Shown piece after piece: positions 1-8,866 of a DNA stretch of 64,000 bases. Position 1 is the stretch's first letter, and every line of letters begins with the position of its first letter. The position numbers and the translations under genes are program-made. Source of the DNA: Paenibacillus sp. XY044 (GTDB lineage: Bacteria > Bacillota > Bacilli > Paenibacillales > Paenibacillaceae); assembly GCF_002257645.1 (NCBI RefSeq), contig NZ_NQMO01000012.1:101342-165341 (forward strand). The letters run 5' to 3'. The notes under the pieces are model-generated. The model saw only the letters and a program-made list of their open reading frames with translations. It searched no databases and was not told where the DNA came from.

Positions 1-104
1 TCGGTGGTTTCTTGCACATTAGCGGCTAAAATGCACTAATTCGTCTAGCAACAGGCACATTTGCTGTATCGCTATTTCTCTCCAAACGAGGGTTTGAGGT
101 AAAA

Positions 105-127
105 TTAGATGCACTTTTGCAGTTATT
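105..127 (+). repeat. Dispersed repeat core, copy 1
   Basis: A 23-nt stretch beginning TTAGATGCACTTTTGC recurs exactly, in inverted orientation, at 18775-18797. Both copies are in non-coding DNA. The flanks do not match, so this is a short shared core and not a long duplication. Bases 1-216 otherwise hold no gene that I can support; the window edge cuts off whatever lies to the left. Confidence 0.7.
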
Positions 128-237
128 AGCTGAAGTTGGGTCGGATTGATTTTGTTTTAAGCCAACCCTCTTTCTTGTATTGCTACTTTCCCGGTAATCC
201 CCCATAATTCAAAAATATGAATGGAGGTCTTCGCCAT

Positions 238-873
238 ATGAAAAAAGAATTCTTCGACATTTATAACGACGACCACGAATGGATCGGAACCGCTTCGCGA
301 GAAGAAGTTCATGCCAAGGGTTATCTCCACCATACGTTCCACTGCTGGATCGTACGCGATACTCCGGATGGACGCAAGGTTCTTTTCCAAAAGCGGCAGA
401 CGTCCAAGGACACCTTTCCGGGGTACTACGATATAACCGCAGCCGGACATCTGGCGGCCGGAGAAACCGTCGCCGATGCGGTCCGGGAGCTGGAGGAAGA
501 ACTCGGCGTCACCGTCAGCCTGGACCAGCTGATTCCGCTTGGAACCGCCGATTACGAGAATCAGGGGATAGCCGGCGGCAGGGCTTTTATCGACAGGGAA
601 AGATGCTTTATCTTCGGCGCCAAGCTGGATCTGCCTCTGGCCGCCTACCGGCTTCAGGCCGAGGAACTGACGGGCCTCTACGAAGCCGATCTGAACGATG
701 CCCTGAAGCTGGCAAAGGGCGAACTCGAGGAAATGCAAGCAACCGGCATCCTTTCGGATCCGCGACCTGCTTCCGACTCCGAAACCTTTGGTTGTACGGT
801 GAGTTTACAGCATTTTGTACCGCATAACAGTGATTATTATCACACCGTATTTACGAAGCTGCTCGGGTTGTAG
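238..873 (+). CDS. Nudix hydrolase (Idi/YfcD-like)
   Basis: Predicted Nudix-superfamily pyrophosphohydrolase acting on a nucleoside diphosphate-X substrate in the cytoplasm; the true substrate cannot be read from sequence. The 211-residue protein has the Nudix box at about residues 70-91 (GHLAAGE...RELEEELGV). One residue is missing between the first Glu and REL compared with the textbook GX5EX7REUXEEXGU spacing. The surrounding AAGH and the overall length resemble isopentenyl-diphosphate-isomerase-like Nudix proteins. I chose ATG 238 because GGAGG lies ten bases upstream; the ATG at 217 lies before that site. Monocistronic by appearance. Confidence 0.85.
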   Translation: MKKEFFDIYNDDHEWIGTASREEVHAKGYLHHTFHCWIVRDTPDGRKVLFQKRQTSKDTFPGYYDITAAGHLAAGETVADAVRELEEELGVTVSLDQLIPLGTADYENQGIAGGRAFIDRERCFIFGAKLDLPLAAYRLQAEELTGLYEADLNDALKLAKGELEEMQATGILSDPRPASDSETFGCTVSLQHFVPHNSDYYHTVFTKLLGL

Positions 874-1064
874 CGGAATCGGCATTTACCGAAACCTTGC
901 CCAATCCGTGAAGCGGCCCCGTTAAAACAACTATGCTATGCGGTATCGATCATTTGTAATCGTTAAGGCCATGAACACTTTAACGGCATCCATGATTGAA
1001 GAAACAGATCCCGTTTTCAACGGGTAACAGCCCACATGATTAGGGCCTCTAAGCCTTCAGACTC

Positions 1065-1925
1065 CTACGAGTCTTCTTCCGGATCCTCAGGACCGTCGAA
1101 ATCCCCCGCTTCTTCGGATACAGCCCCCGGATCGATTTCCACATACTTGCGGTAGATCCGCTCGTAAGACGGGCCGTACCGCTCCGCCAGCTCGCCGCCC
1201 AGGTCCTGCTCCACCTCATAGAGCACCATCTCCTGCGTAAAATGGTGAAGCAGCAGCTCCACCATCACCGGATGCTCGGTGACGAGCGCCTGTGTGGCGC
1301 AGTCCTCCCCGCGCATGCCCAGCATGCACCAGCGGCGGTCAATGACGAAGGAAAACTTGCGGCCCTTCAAGGCCCGCCGATCCCCTTCGTCCAGATTCCA
1401 CGCCGGCCAGGGAAGCAGCCGCTCCATGCCGGTATCGCTGCCAATGCAGGACCAGAGCAGTTTTACTCCCCGCTGCTCCGCCTGCTCCAGCTCACTGCGC
1501 ATCAAAGCCGCTTCCTCACGCCAGACGTCGACGACGATTTCGTGCTCCGCGCGATCGAGCTCTCTGGCCAGCGCCTCCATGACGCTCCGATCCCCTTCCA
1601 GGTTGTAGAAGGGCTGCTGATCCGGTTCTACCCGCGGCATCCGGTTCTCGATGAACGAAAGCGATTCCTTCATTTGCCCCGCGATCATTCGGGTAAGCTC
1701 CTCCGTCTTCAGCATGCTGTAGCGGACCGGATCACCTTCGCTGCGGTGCAGGTATCCCTGCTGGCATAACCGCTGCAGCGTCGAGTATACATTGGAGCGG
1801 GACACACCCAGCCCCTTGGCCACCTCATATCCGGAGGACGGGCCTTTGCCCGCCAGCTCCACCATTATTTTCGCTTCCATCTCCGTGAATCCGAGATTCC
1901 GCAGATGATGTAGCAATTGTTCCAT
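1065..1925 (-). CDS. TrmB family transcriptional regulator
   Basis: Predicted DNA-binding regulator, 286 residues. An N-terminal winged helix of TrmB type (about residues 1-75) includes LGFTEMEAKIMVELAGKG and the recognition region SRSNVYSTLQRLCQQGYL. A helical linker follows, then a C-terminal ligand-like domain of the phospholipase-D-like fold common in bacterial TrmB proteins. The tail is acidic (many Glu/Asp). Start ATG 1925 follows GGGAGG at a normal distance; an in-frame TTG upstream coincides with that ribosome site and is unlikely to be used. Its target is not evident, since neighbours are a Nudix hydrolase and a zinc-ribbon protein with no shared pathway. Confidence 0.82.
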   Translation of the reverse strand: MEQLLHHLRNLGFTEMEAKIMVELAGKGPSSGYEVAKGLGVSRSNVYSTLQRLCQQGYLHRSEGDPVRYSMLKTEELTRMIAGQMKESLSFIENRMPRVEPDQQPFYNLEGDRSVMEALARELDRAEHEIVVDVWREEAALMRSELEQAEQRGVKLLWSCIGSDTGMERLLPWPAWNLDEGDRRALKGRKFSFVIDRRWCMLGMRGEDCATQALVTEHPVMVELLLHHFTQEMVLYEVEQDLGGELAERYGPSYERIYRKYVEIDPGAVSEEAGDFDGPEDPEEDS

Positions 1926-2001
1926 TACGTTTTGTCCTCCCAAAGATGCCTAAAACCTCTATCCGCCAAAAAGCTTCTATTAAGCACTCGCTTTTGCACT
2001 C

Positions 2002-2805
2002 CTAAATCTGTTCAGCACCGCATCTCGGGCACCATTTCGAGCCCTTGGGCAGGTCCGCGCGGCAAATCTGGCATTTGACCGTATCGCGTGGGCCTTCTTC
2101 ACGAGCCCCGGGTTCACCGTCTCCGTTGTTGTTTTCCTTCCAATAGCGGATGCGTCGGTCCAGCTCCAGCTGGCGTTCCCGCTCCCGCTCGAGCTCTTCG
2201 GCCTGACGCCGCTCCTTCCCCCCATCTGGTGCATTCGCGTCGGAAAGATCAAGCTCATCCCATTCTTCCCTCATCGGAAATTCGTAATCGTAATCCTGCT
2301 CAGTCGCGGCTGCTGCCTCATGCTGGCTGGAATACTCACTGTCCTCTTGTTCTTCCCGGTAGGATGGCTCATCTTCGGCCTTGTTCCCGAAAATCGATTC
2401 TTCATCAAAGGCAAAACTCACCGGCTTGGCGGGCTCGCTCGGCTTCGCGGCATCCTCGACAAGCTTTCTTCCGCAAGACGGGCAGAAGTTGGCGTCCAGC
2501 GTGGAGACATATCCGCATTTGCACAGCCGCTCGTTCTTCAGCTCGGCAACCCGGGTGCGCAGCTCGTCGATTTCCTCCTGAAGCAGGTCGCAGGATTTGC
2601 ACAGGTCGACCATTTCCTTCTCGGCCTTGCTCATATCGCCAACGCGGTAGCCTTCGTAGAAAACCTTTCCCATCTCTCTGTAGTGAATGCCCATTTCCCG
2701 TTCGATGTCGGCAATCTGACTGTTCAGCTTGCCGACCTCCAGCGTTCCCTGAGCCTTTTCCGTTGCGCGGTTAGCCCCTTCTTTGAGGCGCTGAATAATG
2801 TTCAT
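2002..2805 (-). CDS. Coiled-coil protein with two zinc ribbons
   Basis: Not a family with a known function. The N-terminal ~90 residues are charged and predicted to form a coiled coil (repeated E/K/L heptads). A zinc ribbon follows (CKCGYVSTLDANFCPSCG), then a long acidic low-complexity middle rich in Glu, Ser, Asp and Tyr. The protein closes with a second zinc ribbon (CQICRADLPKGSKWCPRCG). No signal peptide or membrane segment is visible. The layout is like the zinc-ribbon scaffolding proteins common in Bacillota. ATG 2805 follows a purine-rich GGAGAG. It is divergent from the helicase gene and has no operon partner. Confidence 0.75.
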   Translation of the reverse strand: MNIIQRLKEGANRATEKAQGTLEVGKLNSQIADIEREMGIHYREMGKVFYEGYRVGDMSKAEKEMVDLCKSCDLLQEEIDELRTRVAELKNERLCKCGYVSTLDANFCPSCGRKLVEDAAKPSEPAKPVSFAFDEESIFGNKAEDEPSYREEQEDSEYSSQHEAAAATEQDYDYEFPMREEWDELDLSDANAPDGGKERRQAEELERERERQLELDRRIRYWKENNNGDGEPGAREEGPRDTVKCQICRADLPKGSKWCPRCGAEQI

Positions 2806-3109
2806 GAGTTCTCTCCTCCAATTTCCATTTCATCCCATTTATTCATTCCAAATGATCATTTACAATAGTAATCTATGCCCTTGAGCGCATGTCATCTGCC
2901 CAGGCTGCTGCCCGGGCTGCCATAATACCAAGATACCACGCCGGAGCTGTCCTGTGAAATCCGTGCCTGCCGTCAAACGGCCATAAATCATGGGGCTTGG
3001 TATAGAGCGGCTGCAGGCGCATCCTTCCGGATGTGCATATATCATACCAAATTTACAGTGCACTTGTGAAAAAGGCAATCCCTTACAGTCAGAAAAGGAG
3101 GTCCTACCG
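2806..3109. other. Divergent intergenic region
   Basis: About 300 bases separate the zinc-ribbon gene (leftward) from the helicase gene (rightward). It must hold both promoters, but I cannot point to a clear -35/-10 pair. The right end carries the helicase ribosome site AAGGAGG. No RNA element is recognisable. Confidence 0.4.
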
Positions 3110-5236
3110 GTGGCTCAGCCCCCTATACATTTGAATGTTTCGATACATAGCGTGCCTGCGAAGGTGCCCTCTGCCTCTCCGGTTCCCCAAGCACGCCCCG
3201 CCTCCCTCTCCACCAGCCGGGAGCTGGTGGGCGCAGGCGACGCGGATGCGTTTTTCTTTCGCGATCTGGAGCGGATGGGCATCCTGCTGAACGCGCCGCA
3301 GATCGATGCCGTACGCCACGGGGACGGGCCAATGCTCGCCCTGGCGGGAGCCGGCTGCGGCAAAACGACCGTCCTGGCCGCCCGGACGGCTTATCTTATC
3401 GCGGTCCGCGGGGTTCCGGGTTCCCGAATTTTGCTGGTCACGTTTACGAGCAAGGCCGCCAAGGAGATCAAAGAAAGGATCGGGCGGATGCCCGGCATTT
3501 CCGCGGCCGCGGCTCGAGTCGTAGAAGCAAGGACGTTCCATTCTTTCGGGCTGCTGCTGCTGCGCCAGCACGGATATACTGAGCAGATCTTCGGTGAATT
3601 CACGGCCCAGCATACCATCATGAAAATGATTTTGCGCCGCCTGGATCACACCGGATCCTATCAGCCCGAGACGCTGCTTGCGGCGCTGTCCGCCTGGAAA
3701 ATGCAAGGCGGATGGCCGGACGACCTGCCCGAGACGACTAGAGAGGAGGCAGCCGTCAAACGAATTCTTCTCGGCTATGAGGATTGGAAGGGCCAGCGGA
3801 ACCAGTGGGATTTTGACGATATCCTCCTGCACGCCCGAAAGCTGCTCGACAACCCGGCTACGCTGAAACGACTGCAGGACCGCTATCATTATTTGATGGT
3901 CGACGAATTCCAGGATACCAACGCGATCCAGTACGACCTGGTCCGGCGATTGGCGGAACCCCGGCGCAATTTGGCGGTCGTCGGGGACGATGACCAGACC
4001 ATCTATTCGTTTAACGGAGCCCGGCAGGAATCCATCCTCGAGTTCGACCGCGTCTATCCGGGTACCAGAATCGTGAATCTCAATATCAATTATCGGAGCG
4101 ACAGCCGGATTCTTGGCCTGGGGAGCGCCCTCGTCCGTCATAACCGGCAGCGCAGGCCCAAGGAGCTGCTTGCGGCGGGAGCCCGCGGCTTCAAGCCTGC
4201 TTACTTGACCCCTGCGACCCCCGACGAAGAGGCACGATGGGTCGTTCAGCATATTCAGGAGCATGTCGGCCAGGACGGGCTGGACTACGGAGACATTGCC
4301 ATTTTACACCGAACGGCCGACAGCAGCCGCGCCATTCTGGAGCAGCTGCTGCTGTGCGGAATTCCATTTGTCCAATTTGGCAGTGCACCGGTTTTCTATG
4401 ACCAGTCGTTGATCAAACCGCTGATGGATCACCTGCGGCTGAGCCTGACGCCCCGGCGGAAGGAATCGCTGCAGAGTGTGCTCGGCCCTTTGTATGTACC
4501 AAAAGAGGATGGTATCTCTTATATTCGGCAGCAGGAGAAGCTCCAGGCCAAAAAGTATCCGCTCATCCATCTCTCCCGTTGGGAACGGCTCCAGCCTTTT
4601 CAGCAGGAGGCGGTCAAAGAGCGCATCCGGCTCATTAAATCGCTGAAATCCCTCAAACCGGCCTATGCCATCCAGGAAATGCGCAGACTGTTCTACGACA
4701 AGTACCTTCAGGCAGGCGATCCTTTGATTTATACCCAATATAAAGAGATGGTGAGCGATACGCTGGAGGAGTTCGAGAGCGCGGCGGGACGCTTTGATAC
4801 CGTCGAGAAATTCGTGGCGTATGCGGACGAATTGACGGCCCGCCACGAGCAGATGGAGGCGGCCCGGGAGGAACAGAACACCAGCGCCGTTCAGCTCATG
4901 ACGATCCACCGGGCCAAGGGGCTGGAGTTCCGCCAGGTGTATTGGATCGGCGCAAGTGAAGGGATTCTGCCGCACAGCTCCGCCTTGAAGAAGCAGCCTC
5001 CGGCGGACACCAAAGCCGGGCAGGCGCTGACGGACGAGCAGCAGCTGGCGGCCGCAGCGCTCGAGGAGGAGCGGCGGCTCGCTTACGTCGCAGTCACGCG
5101 GGCCAAGGAGAAGCTGTACATCAGCTCTCCCGCATACTACCACGGCAAGCCGTCGGCACCGTCCCGATTTTTGCATGAAGCTTTCGGCATCCAGAACAAT
5201 CAGGACTCTCCCAAGCCGGTTTCGCCCAGGCACTGA
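3110..5236 (+). CDS. UvrD/Rep-family ATP-dependent DNA helicase (YjcD-like)
   Basis: Superfamily 1A 3'-5' DNA helicase, 708 residues, presumably acting in DNA repair or replication restart. Visible motifs in order: Q-motif region (NAPQIDAVRH, ~61), Walker A AGAGCGKT (~79), motif II VDEFQDTN (~264), motif III VVGDDDQTIYSFNGA, motif IV LNINYRSDSRI, motif V MTIHRAKGLEF, and motif VI LAYVAVTRAKEKLY. The Walker A Cys replaces the more common Ser. Length and a divergent middle are closer to B. subtilis YjcD than to PcrA; this is judged from memory, without alignment. I chose GTG 3110 because AAGGAGG ends eight bases upstream; longer in-frame starts lack a ribosome site. Confidence 0.9.
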   Translation: MAQPPIHLNVSIHSVPAKVPSASPVPQARPASLSTSRELVGAGDADAFFFRDLERMGILLNAPQIDAVRHGDGPMLALAGAGCGKTTVLAARTAYLIAVRGVPGSRILLVTFTSKAAKEIKERIGRMPGISAAAARVVEARTFHSFGLLLLRQHGYTEQIFGEFTAQHTIMKMILRRLDHTGSYQPETLLAALSAWKMQGGWPDDLPETTREEAAVKRILLGYEDWKGQRNQWDFDDILLHARKLLDNPATLKRLQDRYHYLMVDEFQDTNAIQYDLVRRLAEPRRNLAVVGDDDQTIYSFNGARQESILEFDRVYPGTRIVNLNINYRSDSRILGLGSALVRHNRQRRPKELLAAGARGFKPAYLTPATPDEEARWVVQHIQEHVGQDGLDYGDIAILHRTADSSRAILEQLLLCGIPFVQFGSAPVFYDQSLIKPLMDHLRLSLTPRRKESLQSVLGPLYVPKEDGISYIRQQEKLQAKKYPLIHLSRWERLQPFQQEAVKERIRLIKSLKSLKPAYAIQEMRRLFYDKYLQAGDPLIYTQYKEMVSDTLEEFESAAGRFDTVEKFVAYADELTARHEQMEAAREEQNTSAVQLMTIHRAKGLEFRQVYWIGASEGILPHSSALKKQPPADTKAGQALTDEQQLAAAALEEERRLAYVAVTRAKEKLYISSPAYYHGKPSAPSRFLHEAFGIQNNQDSPKPVSPRH

Positions 5237-5262
5237 GGAAATTTCCTGATTCAAACCGGCTT
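5213..5262 (+). terminator. Hairpin overlapping the helicase stop codon
   Basis: AAGCCGGTTT and AAACCGGCTT form a ten-base-pair stem with a loop of about 30 bases that contains the TGA. No U-run follows, so termination is uncertain. Confidence 0.4.
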
Positions 5263-5373
5263 CTCCCGTGTATAGATCAGTAAAAGCGTTCATGCCTGTC
5301 CGGAGCATCCACCGGAACTTTGCGATACACGGGATGCGCGGATGCTGCCATGGATGAGGGAGGAATCTGCCTT

Positions 5374-5742
5374 ATGGATACCGATAAGAAGCGTTACTAT
5401 GTTTCCGTCAGCCATCAGCTGATTCAGGACGTGCCGAACGACTCCGCCGAATATGAGGTGCTGATGACCGAGACGGAAGTGTCGACACTACGGGATCTAT
5501 TGGAGAAACTGGCCAAGGAAGACGAGTATGCATTCAAGCGCACCTTTGTTCCGTTTAAATCGGCCGACCATGACGAGGCGGCTGATGAGTATAACGATAA
5601 ACTGATCGATGTGTATGCTTATTTGCATGAGATCGGTGATGAAACAACGCGGCGTACGATCGAGGATATGAATATTTTGGGTAAAATGCTGAATACCGAT
5701 TACCACGATAAAGGTTATGAGGGATCTCCCCTGAACAAATAA
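5374..5742 (+). CDS. Conserved-looking small protein of unknown function
   Basis: I do not recognise this 122-residue acidic protein. It begins MDTDKKRYYVSVSHQLI, which reads as a beta strand. A charged helical segment follows (about residues 38-55, LRDLLEKLAKEDEYAFK), then a second helical half rich in Asp and Tyr. No membrane segment, signal peptide or metal-binding motif is visible. ATG 5374 is supported by GAGGGAGG eight bases upstream; earlier in-frame codons lack a site. It follows the helicase on the same strand after about 140 bases, so co-transcription is possible but not shown. Confidence 0.65.
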   Translation: MDTDKKRYYVSVSHQLIQDVPNDSAEYEVLMTETEVSTLRDLLEKLAKEDEYAFKRTFVPFKSADHDEAADEYNDKLIDVYAYLHEIGDETTRRTIEDMNILGKMLNTDYHDKGYEGSPLNK

Positions 5743-5903
5743 AGGGATGATCGCAATCCCTTCTGCAGCCCTTGTCCCGCCTGACTTCCCGGTACGCTGG
5801 TACATGGAATTCGGACGGATGGCAGGGGCTTTTGCGGCCTTTACAGGATTGCTGCAGTGCCGCCTTGCTTTGCTTCACCTTCCTATTTTCAGGTAAAATG
5901 TAA

Positions 5904-6089
5904 CCATATAGATAGATTGAATTAAAGAAGGCCACATCTTTGACACGGTTATTTTCCGTGGATCAAGGAATGACAATTAAAACTTTAATTCATTCTATAT
6001 AGATTGAACTAAAGTTTTGCATTGAACTTCCTGTTATAAACGACCCAAGACGGCCTTTAACATTCATTTCTTTAGTTCATTCTATACAG
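5904..6089 (+). promoter_or_regulatory. Palindrome cluster upstream of the alarmone synthetase gene
   Basis: The centre is a near-perfect 36-bp palindrome at 5981-6016 whose arms read AACTTTA-TTCA-TCTATA, with three mismatched positions per arm. A half-site in one orientation lies at 5914-5926 (GATTGAATTAAAG). One in the other orientation lies at 6071-6089 (TTTAGTTCATTCTATACAG), just before the ribosome site of the next gene. A site with the same core occurs at 30748-30769 upstream of the SulP gene. This could be a multi-site operator or a leader with alternative hairpins. The rest of 5743-6121 shows no gene. Confidence 0.6.
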
Positions 6090-6121
6090 CACCTCAATTT
6101 GCAGATAGGTAGGAGATTGGC

Positions 6122-6862
6122 ATGAACGAACAGCAGAACCCACAGCTAGTCGTAAGTCCCGTAACGTTGAAAGACCTGCATCAGCTCGATATAGATAACA
6201 ACTTGCTCCGGCAATTCGAAGAATGGAAGAAGCTTCCCATGCTGTACAAACTGGCCCTGGAGGAGCTCCAGAGCAAAATCAAGCTGATCAAGACCGAACT
6301 GAAGCTGCAGGACGGATACAGCCCTATCGAACATATCAAGGTCCGGATCAAAGAGCCCAAGAGCATCATGAACAAAATGGAGCGCAAGGGCTATGAGCTG
6401 ACGATGGAGAACATTCTGAACCAGATCCACGATATCGCCGGCATGCGGATCGTCTGCGCGTTCGTCCAGGACATTTACCGGCTGCTTGACCACTTATCCC
6501 ATCGCGACGACATCCGCCTGATCGAGGTCAAGGATTATATCGCCCATCCGAAGCCCAACGGCTATCAAAGCCTGCACATCATCGTGGCCGTGCCGCTGAT
6601 CCTGATCGAAGGCACACGCTGGATGAAAGTCGAAATCCAGATGCGGACTTTGGCCATGGATTTCTGGGCAAGCATGGAGCATATTATTTTCTACAAATAT
6701 GACAAACAGGTTCCGCCCCATGTGGTGGCTGAGCTGAAAGAGGCTTCCCTGGCCGCCGACAAGCTGGATCACCAGATGTTGAGGCTCCGTCAGGAGATTC
6801 TTGCAGAGAACGGCGAATTGATCGAGGGAGCCCTGCATGAGTTGCATGAGGACGAAAGCTAA
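6122..6862 (+). CDS. ywaC: Small alarmone synthetase (RelP/YwaC-like)
   Basis: Single-domain (p)ppGpp synthetase, 246 residues, transferring pyrophosphate from ATP to GDP or GTP. The RelA/SpoT synthetase fold is recognisable from YSPIEHIKVRIKEPKSI, IHDIAGMRIVCAF, KDYIAHPKPNGYQSLHI and VEIQMRTLAMDFWASMEH. There is no HD hydrolase and no TGS/ACT region, which separates it from long RelA. Phrase by phrase it resembles B. subtilis YwaC more than YjbM, with extra residues at both ends. ATG 6122 follows GTAGGAG. The palindromic elements upstream suggest stress-dependent transcription. Confidence 0.88.
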   Translation: MNEQQNPQLVVSPVTLKDLHQLDIDNNLLRQFEEWKKLPMLYKLALEELQSKIKLIKTELKLQDGYSPIEHIKVRIKEPKSIMNKMERKGYELTMENILNQIHDIAGMRIVCAFVQDIYRLLDHLSHRDDIRLIEVKDYIAHPKPNGYQSLHIIVAVPLILIEGTRWMKVEIQMRTLAMDFWASMEHIIFYKYDKQVPPHVVAELKEASLAADKLDHQMLRLRQEILAENGELIEGALHELHEDES

Positions 6863-6946
6863 ATCCGTGCGAAAGCCAGGATCCGAGTCGATGGCATGAA
6901 CATAAGGCAGCGACCGGATATCGAAATAAGAAACGTCTGGATAAGT

Positions 6947-6981
6947 AAAAAGCCGTTCCCTCCCTTAGGGTACGGCTTTTG
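6947..6981. terminator. Bidirectional terminator
   Basis: AAAAGCCGTTCCC pairs with GGGTACGGCTTTT with one mismatch and a seven-base loop. A/T runs on both sides let it serve the alarmone synthetase gene and the convergent vanY-like gene. Confidence 0.8.
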
Positions 6982-7004
6982 GGCGTGTGGCAAGGACAGC
7001 ATCG

Positions 7005-7847
7005 TTACAGCTTCATGTTCGCTTCGTCAAAATAGTCCTCAAGCGCAAGCCCGCTCCGGGCGATGTCCGGCGCCAGGACCGTCCCGATATAGCGGATGTG
7101 CCACGGCTCGTACACGTAGCCGGTAATGCTCTCCAGCCCTTCGGGATACCGGACGATAAAGCCATACTCGGCGGCATGCGCCGCAAGCCAGCGCCCTTCC
7201 TGGGACGAGCCGAATACGGACCCCAGCACGTTGCCGACGCTGGGGCTCGAGACGTCCATCGTCAGGCCCGTCTGATGCTCGCTCGTCCCTGGGACGGCGC
7301 TGACGCGGGCGGCTTCCCCCGCACCCTTTGTGCGCACATGGTGCTCATAAACGGCCTCTTGACGCTGATACGACCGGTAGCCGGAGACGGCCCGCAGCTC
7401 CATGCCGGCCTGCGCCGCCCCTGCGAACAGCGTCTCGAGCGCCGCGGCGGCTTCTTTACGCATATGCCGCTTCTCGTGCGGTCCGTCGAACGTAAAGGGC
7501 ACGTCCGGTTCCACAAGGTCGCCGGGCGCATACCCCTCCGGGAGGCTGCGCTGTTTATTGACCACCACGGTGACCGCATCCGGGTTGGTTACCACCTGCT
7601 TCCCGTTCACGCTCCTGGCTGTGGCCTGCAGCGAACTTTCGCTGCGCTTGGCCAGTACGGGATCGGCAACCCGCTCACGGACCGCTTGCCCGCCGGCATC
7701 CGGACCGCCGGGTGACCGAAGGGCTTGTCCGCTCTCCTGCCCGGCACCCTCCGACCACTCACAGCCGCCAAGCACGGCGGACGCCGAAATCACCAGAGCC
7801 GCCAAGAGGCAGGCACCCAGGCTTCCGGTGCGGGACAGCCCGTTCAC
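7005..7847 (-). CDS. D-alanyl-D-alanine carboxypeptidase, VanY-type lipoprotein
   Basis: Peptidase family M15B, predicted zinc D,D-carboxypeptidase trimming pentapeptide stems of peptidoglycan outside the membrane. The N-terminus is a lipoprotein signal (ACLLAALVISASAVLGGC), giving a lipid-anchored enzyme of 280 codons. Catalytic landmarks are SGYRSYQRQ, SEHQTGLTMD (~190-200) and EPWHIRYIG (~247-255), supplying the zinc His/Asp ligands. GTG 7847 overlaps the upstream stop codon as GTGA and has GGAG eight bases before it, so translation is probably coupled to the SWIM gene. A longer reading to 7991 would lack the exposed signal peptide. Confidence 0.87.
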   Translation of the reverse strand: MNGLSRTGSLGACLLAALVISASAVLGGCEWSEGAGQESGQALRSPGGPDAGGQAVRERVADPVLAKRSESSLQATARSVNGKQVVTNPDAVTVVVNKQRSLPEGYAPGDLVEPDVPFTFDGPHEKRHMRKEAAAALETLFAGAAQAGMELRAVSGYRSYQRQEAVYEHHVRTKGAGEAARVSAVPGTSEHQTGLTMDVSSPSVGNVLGSVFGSSQEGRWLAAHAAEYGFIVRYPEGLESITGYVYEPWHIRYIGTVLAPDIARSGLALEDYFDEANMKL

Positions 7848-8602
7848 GGTCTGTTCTCCGGAGCCGAAGCCCGGGACGCCGCTGCCGAAGGTACCCGCTT
7901 CAGCTGCTCCTTGGCCCTCGCCGCGGTCTGCGACTTGATCGAGCGGATCACCTGCCGGGCCGCCGTAACTTTGGGCAGGAGGCCGGACCAATCTTCCTCC
8001 GGCATTTCCTTGGCGGGCACGGCCTCCAGATGGACGGCCACCTCCCGGAATGGCGCTCCCGGCTCATGCAGCATGCCCTGCTGCGCTGCTTCCGCCAGCC
8101 ATTCGCCGGGAGACGGGCCGCCTTTGCCCTTCTCCTCAAGGGAGGATAGGTCACCGGAGGCCAGCTTGACATCGCCCGGCGGCAGCGAATCAGCCCAGTC
8201 GCCGAAGACCCGGCCGAGCAGCTCCTCGCGGGGGAGCCCCAGCAGCGTCAGCATCAAGAGCGGCTCCTCCGCCAGGCGCTGTCGGATAGCCGGCATCGAC
8301 TCCGCTGCATGGGGGCATCCCTCTTCGCCGCAGCTGCAAACCGCCTCACCCCAAGTCAGGGTGGCTTGCCCGAACAGCTCATCCAGCCAGGACAGCCGGC
8401 TTCCCTGAAGCAGCAAATAAAGGTCGGCCGGGCAATCGTACAGCCTCTCCACGACGGATTCCCCGGTCACGTCGCCGTCCAACGTCACCGGAATACCGAG
8501 GGTCCACTCCTTGCGGCCTTCTCCGGTCTTCCCTTGCGCCCGGATCAATCCGGGCTCCGCTTCCACGAGGAGCTCCGGTCGGTCGTTACCTTGTGACTTC
8601 AT
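7844..8602 (-). CDS. ywqB: SWIM zinc-finger protein (YwqB-like)
   Basis: A 252-residue protein with a SWIM zinc finger, CxC...CxH (VCSCGEEGCPHAA, about residues 88-100). SWIM domains are thought to bind DNA or protein. In B. subtilis the same pairing, ywqB beside the SNF2 gene ywqA, is known, and this gene sits downstream of an SNF2 gene on the same strand. The C-terminal half has no recognisable domain and ends in a basic Ala/Ser/Arg-rich tail. ATG 8602 follows AAAGGAGGG. Pairing with the neighbouring helicase as one functional unit is inference. Confidence 0.8.
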   Translation of the reverse strand: MKSQGNDRPELLVEAEPGLIRAQGKTGEGRKEWTLGIPVTLDGDVTGESVVERLYDCPADLYLLLQGSRLSWLDELFGQATLTWGEAVCSCGEEGCPHAAESMPAIRQRLAEEPLLMLTLLGLPREELLGRVFGDWADSLPPGDVKLASGDLSSLEEKGKGGPSPGEWLAEAAQQGMLHEPGAPFREVAVHLEAVPAKEMPEEDWSGLLPKVTAARQVIRSIKSQTAARAKEQLKRVPSAAASRASAPENRP

Positions 8603-8866
8603 CCCTTATTCCCTCCTTTGCTGACATCGCCGTCACCATCATTGACTGCAAATGTCTTCATCACCTATTCGGCAAACCGCCAGGCTCAACGCCTGAATCG
8701 GCCTTCTGCAGCGCTGCACCGGACCATAGTATGCCCCTGCAGTCACGACTTCATATCCATGCACACATCAAGCAAATCATGATCTGCCGATGATCCTCCT
8801 TCCCTAGAATCGGAGGCGATCAACAATACAGCTTTGCCTGGTCAGAAAGTGTTCACGCCGCCCTGC

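Noticed and set aside
4304..5308. Long open frame antisense to the UvrD-like helicase
   Set aside because: It overlaps all C-terminal helicase motifs and shows no family resemblance.
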